Shown here one piece after another: positions 31,181 to 39,271 of a DNA stretch of 43,301 bases (the first letter of the stretch is position 1; each line of letters opens with the position of its first letter). The stretch spans positions 1-43,301 of IMG/VR virus record IMGVR_UViG_3300010373_000074; one strand, written 5' to 3'. Below the pieces are notes generated by a model. It ran no database searches, was not told the origin of the DNA, and saw nothing but the letters and a program-made list of their open reading frames with translations. A program made the position numbers and the translations under genes. Source of the stretch: a virus.

Positions 31181-32043
31181 TGGCAGGTGGGTTTCCCGTC
31201 AGCTACCAGTTTTGTCCTTTTCCAGGGTCGGCTCCGTCCTTTGCGCATGGAATTTCTGTGGCTCCGTCTGCGACGGCGAACACGACTGGCGCTTGGGTAG
31301 AGCTTATCTCAGCCACCAGCTATGATACGTCGTGGTTACTCATTAGTGTACAAGACCCTGGGACGGCCACAGCGCTAAACTCTGTTTGCATTAACGTGTC
31401 CACCGGAAGCACTGGGAATGAACCGGCATCCATTCTTATCAACAACCTGATCTGCCTTCGGGACTCGCTTTCTAGCGTAGCCGGGCAGGGGGCCACTTAT
31501 CTCATTCCTACGCAGGTTAAGGCTGGCACGAGGCTTTCCGCAAACGCGCAGAGTTCTGGTGCCGCAGCGGCGGCACTGTTCGTTTCGATACTTCCGATCG
31601 CCGGGGCCTTCGGATGTATCTCTGGTGGGAGTGCGATTGACACCTACGGATTTTCGCCATCTACGACGCGAGGCGTTGTAGTGGACCCTGGCGCATCCGG
31701 GTCTACTAAGGGCGCATATATCGAGGTTGTTTCATCGACATCGTATGATTTGGCCGGATTCATTCTCGGATTTGATGCGGGAGGAACGAGCGGGTCATCG
31801 GCGCTGGCTTGGACGTTAGACGTTGCTGTAGGCTCTCTAGGAAATGAGATCGTGATATTTCCCGACTTGCAGATATACGGAAGAGGAACGAGCGGCACGT
31901 ATAAAGCGATATACCCGGCCGCTACATCGTTTATCCCGGTCCAGATTCCCGCAGGTTCGCGAATTGCAATTCGGGCTCAGTGCAATTCGGGCACAGCCGC
32001 ACCGAGAGTGTTTGGAGTTACCTTGTATGGAGTGCGACTATGA
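31180..32043 (+). CDS. Tail protein with internally duplicated beta domain
   Basis: 287 residues from ATG 31180 (TGATG junction). The protein is Ser/Thr/Gly-rich and made of two similar halves: first half TGAWVELISATSYDTSWLLI ... STGSTGNEPASILINNLI; second half KGAYIEVVSSTSYDLAGFIL ... VGSLGNEIVIFPDLQIYG. Each half looks like a beta-sandwich of about 140 residues. This is consistent with a fibre tip or adaptor. The stretch is somewhat more AT-rich than the head genes. No family is recognised. Confidence 0.7.
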   Translation: MAGGFPVSYQFCPFPGSAPSFAHGISVAPSATANTTGAWVELISATSYDTSWLLISVQDPGTATALNSVCINVSTGSTGNEPASILINNLICLRDSLSSVAGQGATYLIPTQVKAGTRLSANAQSSGAAAAALFVSILPIAGAFGCISGGSAIDTYGFSPSTTRGVVVDPGASGSTKGAYIEVVSSTSYDLAGFILGFDAGGTSGSSALAWTLDVAVGSLGNEIVIFPDLQIYGRGTSGTYKAIYPAATSFIPVQIPAGSRIAIRAQCNSGTAAPRVFGVTLYGVRL

Positions 32044-32366
32044 GCTGGACCCTAGACTCTAGCGGCACTCAGACAGCCACTGTGGGCACGAAACACTCGT
32101 TAGCTACATCCACAAGCAACGGCACATTCATATTTGAAGCCGATCTGGGTAATCTGGCTGCGGGCGAGGGCGTGCGATTGACTGTAGAGGGCATTACGCT
32201 TTCCGGTGGATCGTCTGGTATTATGTGGCCGGGGACTTATGTCGCGCCTCTCGTGGCCACGCGGGTTCAGGCCCCACCTGTCGCATCGAATATTTCCATC
32301 ACCGTCACGTTGACGCAGATAAGCGGCACTGGCCGGGCTTTTCCTTGGAAATTGCTTAGGGTGTGA
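32040..32366 (+). CDS. Small beta-rich tail protein, 108 aa
   Basis: I chose ATG 32040 because it overlaps the previous stop (ATGA). The product begins SWTLDSSGTQTATVGTKHSL and has repeated strands (TFIFEADLGNLAAGEGVRLT, VASNISITVTLTQISG). It resembles small tail completion or fibre-adaptor proteins found beside tail fibres, but no specific family is clear. It lies between the duplicated-domain protein and the repeat protein and is probably co-transcribed. Confidence 0.66.
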   Translation: MSWTLDSSGTQTATVGTKHSLATSTSNGTFIFEADLGNLAAGEGVRLTVEGITLSGGSSGIMWPGTYVAPLVATRVQAPPVASNISITVTLTQISGTGRAFPWKLLRV

Positions 32367-32384
32367 ATCTAGTCGGAGGGCGAA

Positions 32385-33533
32385 TTGTCCTACGTTTACG
32401 CCCTCCCGGCTGAACTTACGGGGGCAACCCCGCTTGCATTAACCAGTCGCGGGGCTGCGTTCTCGCGCGGCCGGTCTGTTCTTTCGCTTTCTCAGGCACT
32501 AACCTCTGTTGGTAGTGTACGGTCGCAGGGCCAAAGCGTTCTTTCGCTTATCCAGGCGCTAACGTCCCGTGGCGCCGGATATTCGCGCGGCAAAGGCGTT
32601 CTCTCGCTTTCTCAGCCTCTTACCGCTCGGGGCTCCGCGTTTTCTCGGGGGCACAGCACTCTTTCGCTCTCGCTGGCCCTGACATCGGTTGGAAGCACAC
32701 GATCCTCGGGTAGTGGCGCTCTTTCATTCTCCCAGGCTCTGGCGTCGGTTGGAAGTGCAAGGTCGCAGGGTCAAGGCGCTCTCTCGCTTGTCCAGGCCTT
32801 GGCTTCGCGTGGTTCCGGATACTCGCACGGCAAAAGCGCCCTTTCGCTTTCTCAGGCGCTGACTTCGCGTGGTGCAGCATTTTCGCGTGGCAAGGTTGCT
32901 CTCTCGCTCATCCAGCCCCTCACGGCTACGGGCTCAGCATTTTCTCAGGGGCGGGGCACCCTATCGCTTTCCCAGCCTCTGATATCGGTTGGTAGCGTAA
33001 GGTCACAGGGCCAAGGCGCTCTGCTTCTCTCGCAGGCCCTGACATCGCGTGGCGCGGCGTTCTCGCGCGGGCGCGGTGCCCTTACTATGTTGTTGTCTCT
33101 GCACCTGACTTCGCTCGGCAGCGCGCGGTCCACGGGCAGAAACGGCCCCTTCATTCTATCTCTTGCGCTCGTGTCGCAAGGTTCTTCGTTCAGTCGTGGT
33201 CGTGGTGTTCTGACGGTAGACGGCACGCCGTTGGCGTTCGTCTCACGCGGAAGCGCATTCAGCCACGGCCGAGACGTTCTTACCCTTCCTATCATCGTGC
33301 CGCTGCATTCTAGAGGACAGGCTTTTGCGCATGGCGGGATGGTGCGCGGCGGTCGGCAAGGCACGGGCGTTCTGACATTAAGGCCCTTCATACCAGCTCA
33401 GAACATCATCAACATCGGAATGCCGCAGCGTGGGCTTCCGATTGCCGATCCGAAAACCGGACAGATGAACCAAAACTGGTATCTGTTCTTCCATGCACTC
33501 TGGCAGCGGGGCGGTGGCCCCATAGGGAATTGA
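32385..33533 (+). CDS. Virion protein of fifteen 20-residue repeats
   Basis: 382 residues from TTG 32385, with GGAGGG upstream. Residues 18-217 are ten exact-length 20-residue units of the form ALTSRGAAFSRGRSVLSLSQ; five longer degenerate units continue to about 334. Each unit has a Ser-Xaa-Gly pair, an aromatic or Val, RGxG and an LSLxQ strand, so it could form a beta-solenoid or stacked hairpins. The last 48 residues switch to a virion motif (GMPQRGLPIADPKTGQMNQN, NWYLFFHALWQR) that is common in P22-like tail modules, often near the needle or ejection genes. I do not recognise the repeat from any family. It is rich in Arg and Ser and has no Cys. Confidence 0.78.
   Translation: MSYVYALPAELTGATPLALTSRGAAFSRGRSVLSLSQALTSVGSVRSQGQSVLSLIQALTSRGAGYSRGKGVLSLSQPLTARGSAFSRGHSTLSLSLALTSVGSTRSSGSGALSFSQALASVGSARSQGQGALSLVQALASRGSGYSHGKSALSLSQALTSRGAAFSRGKVALSLIQPLTATGSAFSQGRGTLSLSQPLISVGSVRSQGQGALLLSQALTSRGAAFSRGRGALTMLLSLHLTSLGSARSTGRNGPFILSLALVSQGSSFSRGRGVLTVDGTPLAFVSRGSAFSHGRDVLTLPIIVPLHSRGQAFAHGGMVRGGRQGTGVLTLRPFIPAQNIINIGMPQRGLPIADPKTGQMNQNWYLFFHALWQRGGGPIGN
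32436..33386 (+). repeat. Tandem 60-base coding repeats
   Basis: Ten in-frame units of 60 bases (32436-33035) are followed by five units of 63-87 bases. Units differ at many third positions yet keep blocks such as GCGCTCTTTCGCTTTCTCAG and variants. Two flavours alternate, one with SVGSxRSQGQ and one with SRGxxFSRG, suggesting growth by copying of multi-unit blocks. Confidence 0.85.
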
Positions 33534-34087
33534 TGCCGCATTTTACACGCATCGCGGACGGCATCGATGTTCGTCCGATCCTTTGCCAACTAGACGCGCA
33601 TCCCGAGCTTTGGGATCAGCATACGGCTCGCAAGATCGCGCCCGGCACACCGCATTCGCAGATGTCGGATATCTGGGTGCGGTGGCGTGCTCTGGAGGAA
33701 CTACGCGAGCCGAAGGATTACGCGGAGCCGCATTTCGGAGTCTGGTATCCGGCTTGGCACGCGCTATCGGCCTTACAGCCTCTGGTCTACGGGCTCATGG
33801 CGCAAGTGCGGTGCGTGCATCTCGGAGGCATCCTCATTACGCGTATACCACCGGGCGGGGGGATCGAACCACACCACGATCGCGGCCCCTGGCACGCTGA
33901 ATATCACAACTGCAAGGTCTATGTGCCGCTTAAGAGTAACGCCCGTTGCGTCAATGTGTGTGAGGGTGAAGAGGTCAATATGAGGGTCGGAGAAATCTGG
34001 ACCTTTAACAATCTCCTAGTCCACAGCGTTGAGAACAACGGCGCGGAAGAGCGGATTACCGCCATTATCAGTATGCGAGTTGAGTGA
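33533..34087 (+). CDS. 2OG-Fe(II) oxygenase (Asp/Asn hydroxylase-like)
   Basis: 184 residues from ATG 33533 (shares a base with the previous stop; TTG 33530 is also open). The fold markers of aspartyl/asparaginyl beta-hydroxylases are present: the HxD iron site at His114 and Asp116 (GIEPHHDRGPWH), the distal His164 in LLVHSVENNG and the 2-oxoglutarate Arg174 in AEERITAI. Strands such as YHNCKVYVPL complete the jelly roll. Such enzymes hydroxylate a protein residue or a small molecule using Fe(II), O2 and 2-oxoglutarate. Its place among tail and ejection genes raises the chance that it modifies a virion protein. The target is unknown. Confidence 0.82.
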   Translation: MPHFTRIADGIDVRPILCQLDAHPELWDQHTARKIAPGTPHSQMSDIWVRWRALEELREPKDYAEPHFGVWYPAWHALSALQPLVYGLMAQVRCVHLGGILITRIPPGGGIEPHHDRGPWHAEYHNCKVYVPLKSNARCVNVCEGEEVNMRVGEIWTFNNLLVHSVENNGAEERITAIISMRVE

Positions 34088-34434
34088 TGGATTACGAGAT
34101 TGCGCCAGAGCAGCCGTACGGCGTCGAAATCAAAATGGCCGATGGTATTTTCGTCAAGCAGATGGCCATACCCAAGGCCGGAACCATCGTTCCTCAGCAT
34201 TCCCACAAATATGAGCACCTGAGCATGCTGGCGCGTGGGTCCGTGCGTGTCTTGCGTGATGGCGAGGACGCCGGTCTGTTCTACGCTCCGACCGGTATTC
34301 ACATTCCTGCCGGCTGCAAACACACATTTTGCAGTTTGGAAGACAATACGGTCATCTATTGCATCCATAATATCAAGACCGCCGAAGAAGTCGAGATATT
34401 GGAAGAGCATCACATTGTAAGGGGTGCGGCCTAA
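34087..34434 (+). CDS. Cupin-domain protein
   Basis: 115 residues from ATG 34087 (a GTG at 34084 gives one more). A single cupin barrel is visible: the first motif has HSHKYEHLSMLARG with two His and a Glu, and the second motif has GIHIPAGCKHTF with Pro and His. Cupins of this size bind a metal and act as isomerases, dioxygenases or sensors. It overlaps the oxygenase gene by one base, and both are beta-barrel metal proteins, so they probably act together. The reaction cannot be read from the sequence. Confidence 0.78.
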   Translation: MDYEIAPEQPYGVEIKMADGIFVKQMAIPKAGTIVPQHSHKYEHLSMLARGSVRVLRDGEDAGLFYAPTGIHIPAGCKHTFCSLEDNTVIYCIHNIKTAEEVEILEEHHIVRGAA

Positions 34435-35345
34435 TGCCCTGGGCTGTAGCTGCCGCTGGCATCGGTCTCGTTGGCGCTGGGATTTCCGCTTCTGGCGCAA
34501 GCAGTGCGGCTGGAGCACAATCAAGCGCTGCGAAGAACGCCGCCGCGCAGAATCTTGCTCAGTTCCAACTAAACTACAACACGCAAAACCCATTCGTAAC
34601 CCTTGGGTATAACGCACGAGACCAACTTATCAACGATAACGACCTTTACAAGTATGCGAATTACCAGTCGCCATATCTAGCGCAAGCGGGGCAAAACGTT
34701 CCCGGCCAGATCAGCTTGCCTAATGCTCCGCAACCCATGACGCAGGCTCAGCTTGAGCAGACGCCGGGATATCAGTTCAATCTGTCTCAGGGGCTCAAGG
34801 CCACTCAAAGTGCGGCTGCTGCTAAGGGACTAGGCGTGTCTGGGGCGGCACTCAAGGGAGCCGCGACGTATGCAACAGGTCTAGCAGATAGCACCTATCA
34901 GAACCAATTCGCGAATGCGCAGCAAATTTACGCTGACCTGTTCCAGAATGCCCAGCAGGGCTTTGCAAACCAGCAAACGCGATATGGAGACTATCTGAAT
35001 CTTGGTTCTCAGGACATGGCAAATCGCCAGAATCAGATCAATGCTCTGTTGAATGCCACGACGATAGGTCAGAATGCTGCATCCCAGGTTGGGAGCCAAG
35101 GCGTGCAATCGGCTGCTAACACAGGAAACTATCTTACGCAGGCTGGAAATGCACAAGCGGCAGGCTCGGTCGGGACGGCCAACGCTCTGAGCGGTGGGTT
35201 GCAGAATGCCTTCAACAACTACCAGCAATATCAGATGCTGAATAATTTGTTCGGCAACGGGAATACCGGCGGCAGCAATAATCTCGTCAACGGGTTCGAC
35301 AACGCCGCCTACAGTTCTGGCGGCAGCATCTTCGGTTCGATTTAA
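34434..35345 (+). CDS. DNA ejection protein, P22 gp7-position
   Basis: 303 residues from ATG 34434. The N-terminus is a hydrophobic Gly/Ala-rich segment (WAVAAAGIGLVGAGISASGA) that can insert into membrane. The middle has the pattern common in P22-type internal virion proteins (TPGYQFNLSQGLKATQSAAA, LGVSGAALKGAATYA, GLADSTYQNQFANAQQIYAD), and the rest is Gln/Asn-rich helix. P22 gp7 has 229 residues and is one of three proteins that leave the head before DNA and build a channel across the cell envelope. Position ahead of the gp20- and gp16-like genes supports this. Confidence 0.82.
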   Translation: MPWAVAAAGIGLVGAGISASGASSAAGAQSSAAKNAAAQNLAQFQLNYNTQNPFVTLGYNARDQLINDNDLYKYANYQSPYLAQAGQNVPGQISLPNAPQPMTQAQLEQTPGYQFNLSQGLKATQSAAAAKGLGVSGAALKGAATYATGLADSTYQNQFANAQQIYADLFQNAQQGFANQQTRYGDYLNLGSQDMANRQNQINALLNATTIGQNAASQVGSQGVQSAANTGNYLTQAGNAQAAGSVGTANALSGGLQNAFNNYQQYQMLNNLFGNGNTGGSNNLVNGFDNAAYSSGGSIFGSI

Positions 35346-35354
35346 GGGGCGCAC

Positions 35355-36851
35355 ATGGCAATCGACGCGTCAATCCCCCTTGGGGTTAAGCCGGTCCAAC
35401 TCCAGAACCCATTGGCTCTGGCCGGGCAGGCTGCGCAGATTCAGAATGCCGTCAATGCCAATCGACTATATCAGTCGCGTGTGGCTGCGGGGCAGGCGTT
35501 TCAGCAGTCGATTGGTCCTAACGGCACACCTAACCAGAATCTGTTGTTACAGAACCTCGCGGCAAATCCGCAAGCTGCTGCGATGGCGCAAGAGTCGGCC
35601 AATAGCGGACAGGCGTTGGTGAACTCGAATTTCGGCTTTAACACTGCTCAGCAGACAGCGCTTTCATCGATCATCGGTTCGCAGCTCACCCAAGGCGATG
35701 ACCAACAGAACGCCGATGCGTATAAGCAGCGCATTATGTATGCTCGCCAAGCCGGATTGATTGACGATCAGCACCTTGCGGCTGCTTTGCAGAACATGCC
35801 GCCACCTGATGCTGGACCGCAGGCGTACCGTCAGTTTGGGACTAAATTGCTGATCGGCTCGCTTGCCGGGCCGCAGGTAGCGCAGCAGGCGTTCGGCGCC
35901 CCGGTGTCCGTCGATAATGGACAATTCCTGCAAGGGGGCGTGCAACAGAGTCCGGTTATGGGGGGCGCCATCGTGCCCAATGGACCGGCAACGCCTGTTG
36001 GGCTGCCGTCTCGCACAACGCTCATCACGCCGACTCCTGGCTTTGATCCCGTCACTCAGGCGCCGATTTCGGAACCCCTTGGCGCGCGCGCGGCACAGCA
36101 GGGGATGGGCGCACAACTCGGCCCGGCCGGGCAAACCATTCCCAATGCTCGACAGGGCAGGTATCCCATGACCGCCGCCCAAACCGGACCTGCATTGGGA
36201 CAGCAAGAAGCAGCCGGCGTATCGGCTGCGGAAAACGCCAAGCAGGGTATCGATCTCGGGAAAACGGCGGATCAGGTGCCGACCCGCAAGGCGGCGTTGG
36301 ACAACATGCTTTCCGATCTGCAAACGCTTAATACCGGGCCGGGAGCAGATTGGGAAAAGACAGCAAACGCGCTTTCCAGTCGCCTTACCGGACTCGGCAT
36401 CACCATGTCTCCGGATCAGATTGCGAAACAGGAGAGCTTTGCCAAACTGTCGAAGCAAATCGCGCTCGCGCAGACTTCGGCGCTTGGGGCAGGCACGGAC
36501 GAAAAGTTGACCACGGCTCTCGGCGCCAACCCGAATACCGACCTATCGAAGCTCGGGAACACTCAGATTGTCGGTATGCTCAAGGGCAACGAGGACGCGA
36601 TTGCGCTCAAAAATCTCGCGTGGCAACAATACCAGGCTCAGCATGGCCCGCAGTCTTACGGGCAGTTCTCGACGCAATTCAATCACAGCTTCGACCCGCG
36701 CGCGTTGCAGGCTGTCTATATGTCTCCAGAGGACAAGGCAAAGCTTGCGGCAAGCTTGAATAAAGACCCGCTAGCCAAGGCGCGATTTGTCGCGACGCTG
36801 AAACAGGGTATGGCGGCTGGCATCATTCAGGCGCCATCGAATGGACAGTAG
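35355..36851 (+). CDS. DNA ejection protein, P22 gp20-position
   Basis: 498 residues from ATG 35355, with AAGGGG upstream; P22 gp20 has 471. It is Gln/Ala/Asn-rich with long helices (LALAGQAAQIQNAVNANRLY, NQNLLLQNLAANPQAAAMAQ) and a Pro/Gly-rich central linker (NGPATPVGLPSRTTLITPTP). Composition and location between the gp7-like and gp16-like genes indicate the second internal virion protein. Sequence similarity to P22 gp20 cannot be seen by eye. It overlaps the transglycosylase gene by 11 bases. Confidence 0.75.
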   Translation: MAIDASIPLGVKPVQLQNPLALAGQAAQIQNAVNANRLYQSRVAAGQAFQQSIGPNGTPNQNLLLQNLAANPQAAAMAQESANSGQALVNSNFGFNTAQQTALSSIIGSQLTQGDDQQNADAYKQRIMYARQAGLIDDQHLAAALQNMPPPDAGPQAYRQFGTKLLIGSLAGPQVAQQAFGAPVSVDNGQFLQGGVQQSPVMGGAIVPNGPATPVGLPSRTTLITPTPGFDPVTQAPISEPLGARAAQQGMGAQLGPAGQTIPNARQGRYPMTAAQTGPALGQQEAAGVSAAENAKQGIDLGKTADQVPTRKAALDNMLSDLQTLNTGPGADWEKTANALSSRLTGLGITMSPDQIAKQESFAKLSKQIALAQTSALGAGTDEKLTTALGANPNTDLSKLGNTQIVGMLKGNEDAIALKNLAWQQYQAQHGPQSYGQFSTQFNHSFDPRALQAVYMSPEDKAKLAASLNKDPLAKARFVATLKQGMAAGIIQAPSNGQ

Positions 36852-38961
36852 CTTCGATCCAATCTTCGATGCGGCGGGCAAGCAGTACGACATTGACCCG
36901 ACCGTGCTCAAGGCGTTGGCGTTGCAGGAGAGCCGGGGAAACGTCGATACGCCCCCGTCGAAAGCCGGTGCGGTCGGCCTCATGCAGTTTATGCCAAAGA
37001 CAGCTACGGCAATCGGGATCGATCCGACCAACCCGGTTGAGGCCATCTTCGGCGCTGCCAAACTGCTCGACCAAAACCTAAAGCAGTATCACAATCTGCC
37101 GGACGCATTGAAGGCGTACAACGCCGGGAATCCGTCTCGATGGAACAACCCGGAGACGGCGGCTTATGTGCCGGGCGTGGCAGCCAAGTATCAGCAGATA
37201 GTGTCCAACAAGCGCGTTCCGACTGGCGCGGGGGCTGCCGACGACGCGTTGCTCGGAAGCTTTCTGGGAGGCTCGGGGAAGCCGTCTGGGGCCGCTGCGG
37301 AACCGGCGCCCCCTACCGTAGCCCCTGCCGACGATCAGTTGCTCAGCGGCTTCTTATCGTCTCCTGCTGCGGAACCATCTGCGCCGGCACCTACGCCGCA
37401 AACGGCATCTCCGCAGGCGCAAGCTACGGCGCCAATGACAACGCCTCCTGGCGTACCGCAATGGCTCCACGATGCGGCCAACACCACGGTTGCCGGCCTC
37501 AACCGCGCAGCTCACGATGTTGCCGATCTGCCCGTGCAAGCTGGCGCTTACCTAGCTGACAGGGCTGGGTTGACGCAAACTGCATTGCCCGCCATGCAGG
37601 CTGAACAGGCGCAAGCACGGAATGCGTTCCAGCAGAACTATGGCAGCAACCCGCTGGCCCAAGGCGTGCGCATAGGCGGAGACATAGGAGCAACCCTGCT
37701 GCCGGGCGGTTTGGTCGGGCGCGGCGTAACGGCGGGCGGCAATGCTCTGCTGGGCACGGGGAGCGCTCTCGCGCGAATGGGCACGGGAATTGTCTCTGGT
37801 GCCGCGCAAGGCGCCACGGGGGCCGCTCTCACGGCGGGATCGTCCGACCAGCCGCTAGGGGAACAGATCGCAACCGGAGCGGCTGTAGGTGGCGTTCTGG
37901 GTGGCGCTGTGCCGCTGGTGGGCAAGGCTCTAGGCGCGGGGAAGATCAGCCCGGAACTAGCCGGCGTTGCCAAGGATGCGCAAGCTCTTGGCGTGCCCGT
38001 CTATGGCGGACAGATCAGCGCTAATCCAATGGTGCGCGTGGCTAATAGCGTCGTGAACAAGCTGCCTCTCTCCGGCGCCGGTCCGGCAGCCGAAGCGCAG
38101 CAGACTGCTATCAATCGGGTTATAGCAGCTTCGATGGGACAGCGGGCGAACAAGCTCACTCCGGCGGTGATGGATGCGGCCAAGCGCGACACGGGCAAGC
38201 TGTTCGATGAGGTGGCGAACAAGGTCACGATCCAAGCGGATGACCAGCTTCTAAGCGATCTGGGGAATATCGAATCTGCTTTGAAGTTCGTTCCCCCTAG
38301 CGAGCAGGGGGTCATTCGTTCGCACATCACGAATGTTCTGGAGACAGCAGTTAATGGCGACGGCGCCATCAATGGGAAGGCTTATCAGGCACTAACCGCG
38401 AAAGGTGGACCGCTCGATATAGCGGTCACAAAGGGCGCCGATCCGACCGTTAGGCATTACGTTGGAGAGATTCGCAACGCGCTGGATGATGCTTTGGAGC
38501 GTTCAACCCCAGCCGATCTCCGGGCCAAACTGACGCAGGCTCGCAGTCAGTGGAAGGCCATGAAAACGGTTGAGGATTTGGCTGAAAAATCCCCAACAGG
38601 AGATATCAGCCCGGCAGCCCTAATGACGCCAGTGCGGCAGGCGTATGGCGGTGGCGGCAATCTCGGGATGGCCTATAACACTACTCCGCCGACGCTCGTG
38701 CAGTTGGCCCGCCTTGGGCAAGTCATCAAGGAGCCTCCAAGCTCCGGAACGGCAGAGCGGCTGGCCGTGATGTCTCAGCTCGGCAATCCGCTGGCGTGGG
38801 CTCCTATGGCGGCATCTCTGGGAGCGGGAAGGGCACTAGGAGCGGGGCTACGCAGCGATGCCTTTACTAACATGCTGCTCAACCCCGGTGTGTCAGGTGT
38901 AAATCCGCTCGCGGTTCAAACGGCTCGTCAGCTTGAAGATTTGCGTGCGCGGCGGCCTTAG
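36841..38961 (+). CDS. Ejection protein with lytic transglycosylase domain
   Basis: 706 residues; P22 gp16 has 609. The first 125 residues are an SLT-type transglycosylase: catalytic Glu30 in ALALQESRG, then AGAVGLMQFMPKTATAIG and LKAYNAGN. It should open a hole in peptidoglycan for the DNA channel. After a Pro/Ala-rich region comes a hydrophobic Gly/Ala-rich stretch (about residues 275-365: ATLLPGGLVGRGVTAGG and on) able to enter membrane, and a long helical C-terminus. As the third ejection protein it is in the gp16 position. Start ATG 36841 lies within the previous gene. Confidence 0.87.
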   Translation: MDSSFDPIFDAAGKQYDIDPTVLKALALQESRGNVDTPPSKAGAVGLMQFMPKTATAIGIDPTNPVEAIFGAAKLLDQNLKQYHNLPDALKAYNAGNPSRWNNPETAAYVPGVAAKYQQIVSNKRVPTGAGAADDALLGSFLGGSGKPSGAAAEPAPPTVAPADDQLLSGFLSSPAAEPSAPAPTPQTASPQAQATAPMTTPPGVPQWLHDAANTTVAGLNRAAHDVADLPVQAGAYLADRAGLTQTALPAMQAEQAQARNAFQQNYGSNPLAQGVRIGGDIGATLLPGGLVGRGVTAGGNALLGTGSALARMGTGIVSGAAQGATGAALTAGSSDQPLGEQIATGAAVGGVLGGAVPLVGKALGAGKISPELAGVAKDAQALGVPVYGGQISANPMVRVANSVVNKLPLSGAGPAAEAQQTAINRVIAASMGQRANKLTPAVMDAAKRDTGKLFDEVANKVTIQADDQLLSDLGNIESALKFVPPSEQGVIRSHITNVLETAVNGDGAINGKAYQALTAKGGPLDIAVTKGADPTVRHYVGEIRNALDDALERSTPADLRAKLTQARSQWKAMKTVEDLAEKSPTGDISPAALMTPVRQAYGGGGNLGMAYNTTPPTLVQLARLGQVIKEPPSSGTAERLAVMSQLGNPLAWAPMAASLGAGRALGAGLRSDAFTNMLLNPGVSGVNPLAVQTARQLEDLRARRP

Positions 38962-39232
38962 TGGCGCGGCTGCGGGCAATGTCCTCGCGCGTCCATTTCA
39001 CAATGCATGGTATGAAGGCGAAAAAGAAACCGGCAACGCCGGCATACAGCAAAGCGTACTGATGGGCTGGGCCGAGTCTTTCGAAGCCCGGTTCGGTAAG
39101 CATCGGCTGGACCCAGATAGCGCAGAACATCAGGAACGAGGGCACGATCATTAGGAACGCCATTATCGACGATCCTCTGATCCAGAATGCGAACATAGCC
39201 AAAGCAGCGACTACAGCCACCACAGTCAGCAC
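38879..39232 (-). CDS. Antisense membrane protein, sieA-position
   Basis: 117 residues from GTG 39232 on the minus strand, with AAAGG about ten bases upstream; a TTG at 39304 would add 24 residues including a basic stretch (TKFRERRN). Three transmembrane segments are evident at about 2-18 (LTVVAVVAALAMFAFWI), 22-41 (SIMAFLMIVPSFLMFCAIWV) and 59-78 (YALLYAGVAGFFFAFIPCIV), then a charged C-terminal tail. It fills a 310-base gap between the gp16-like and tailspike-position genes and points against them. In P22 this interval holds sieA, a leftward gene whose membrane protein blocks superinfecting phage DNA. I infer the same role; no sequence similarity is shown. Confidence 0.62.
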   Translation of the reverse strand: MLTVVAVVAALAMFAFWIRGSSIMAFLMIVPSFLMFCAIWVQPMLTEPGFERLGPAHQYALLYAGVAGFFFAFIPCIVKWTREDIARSRATKAAAHANLQADEPFEPRADLHLTHRG

Positions 39233-39271
39233 GGCATTACGCCTTTCACGGAATTTCGTAGCGGGTACATA

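Noticed and set aside
32436-33386. Regular 60-base repeats as a CRISPR array
   Set aside because: Repeats are adjacent with no spacers, diverged at third codon positions and in frame as protein repeats.
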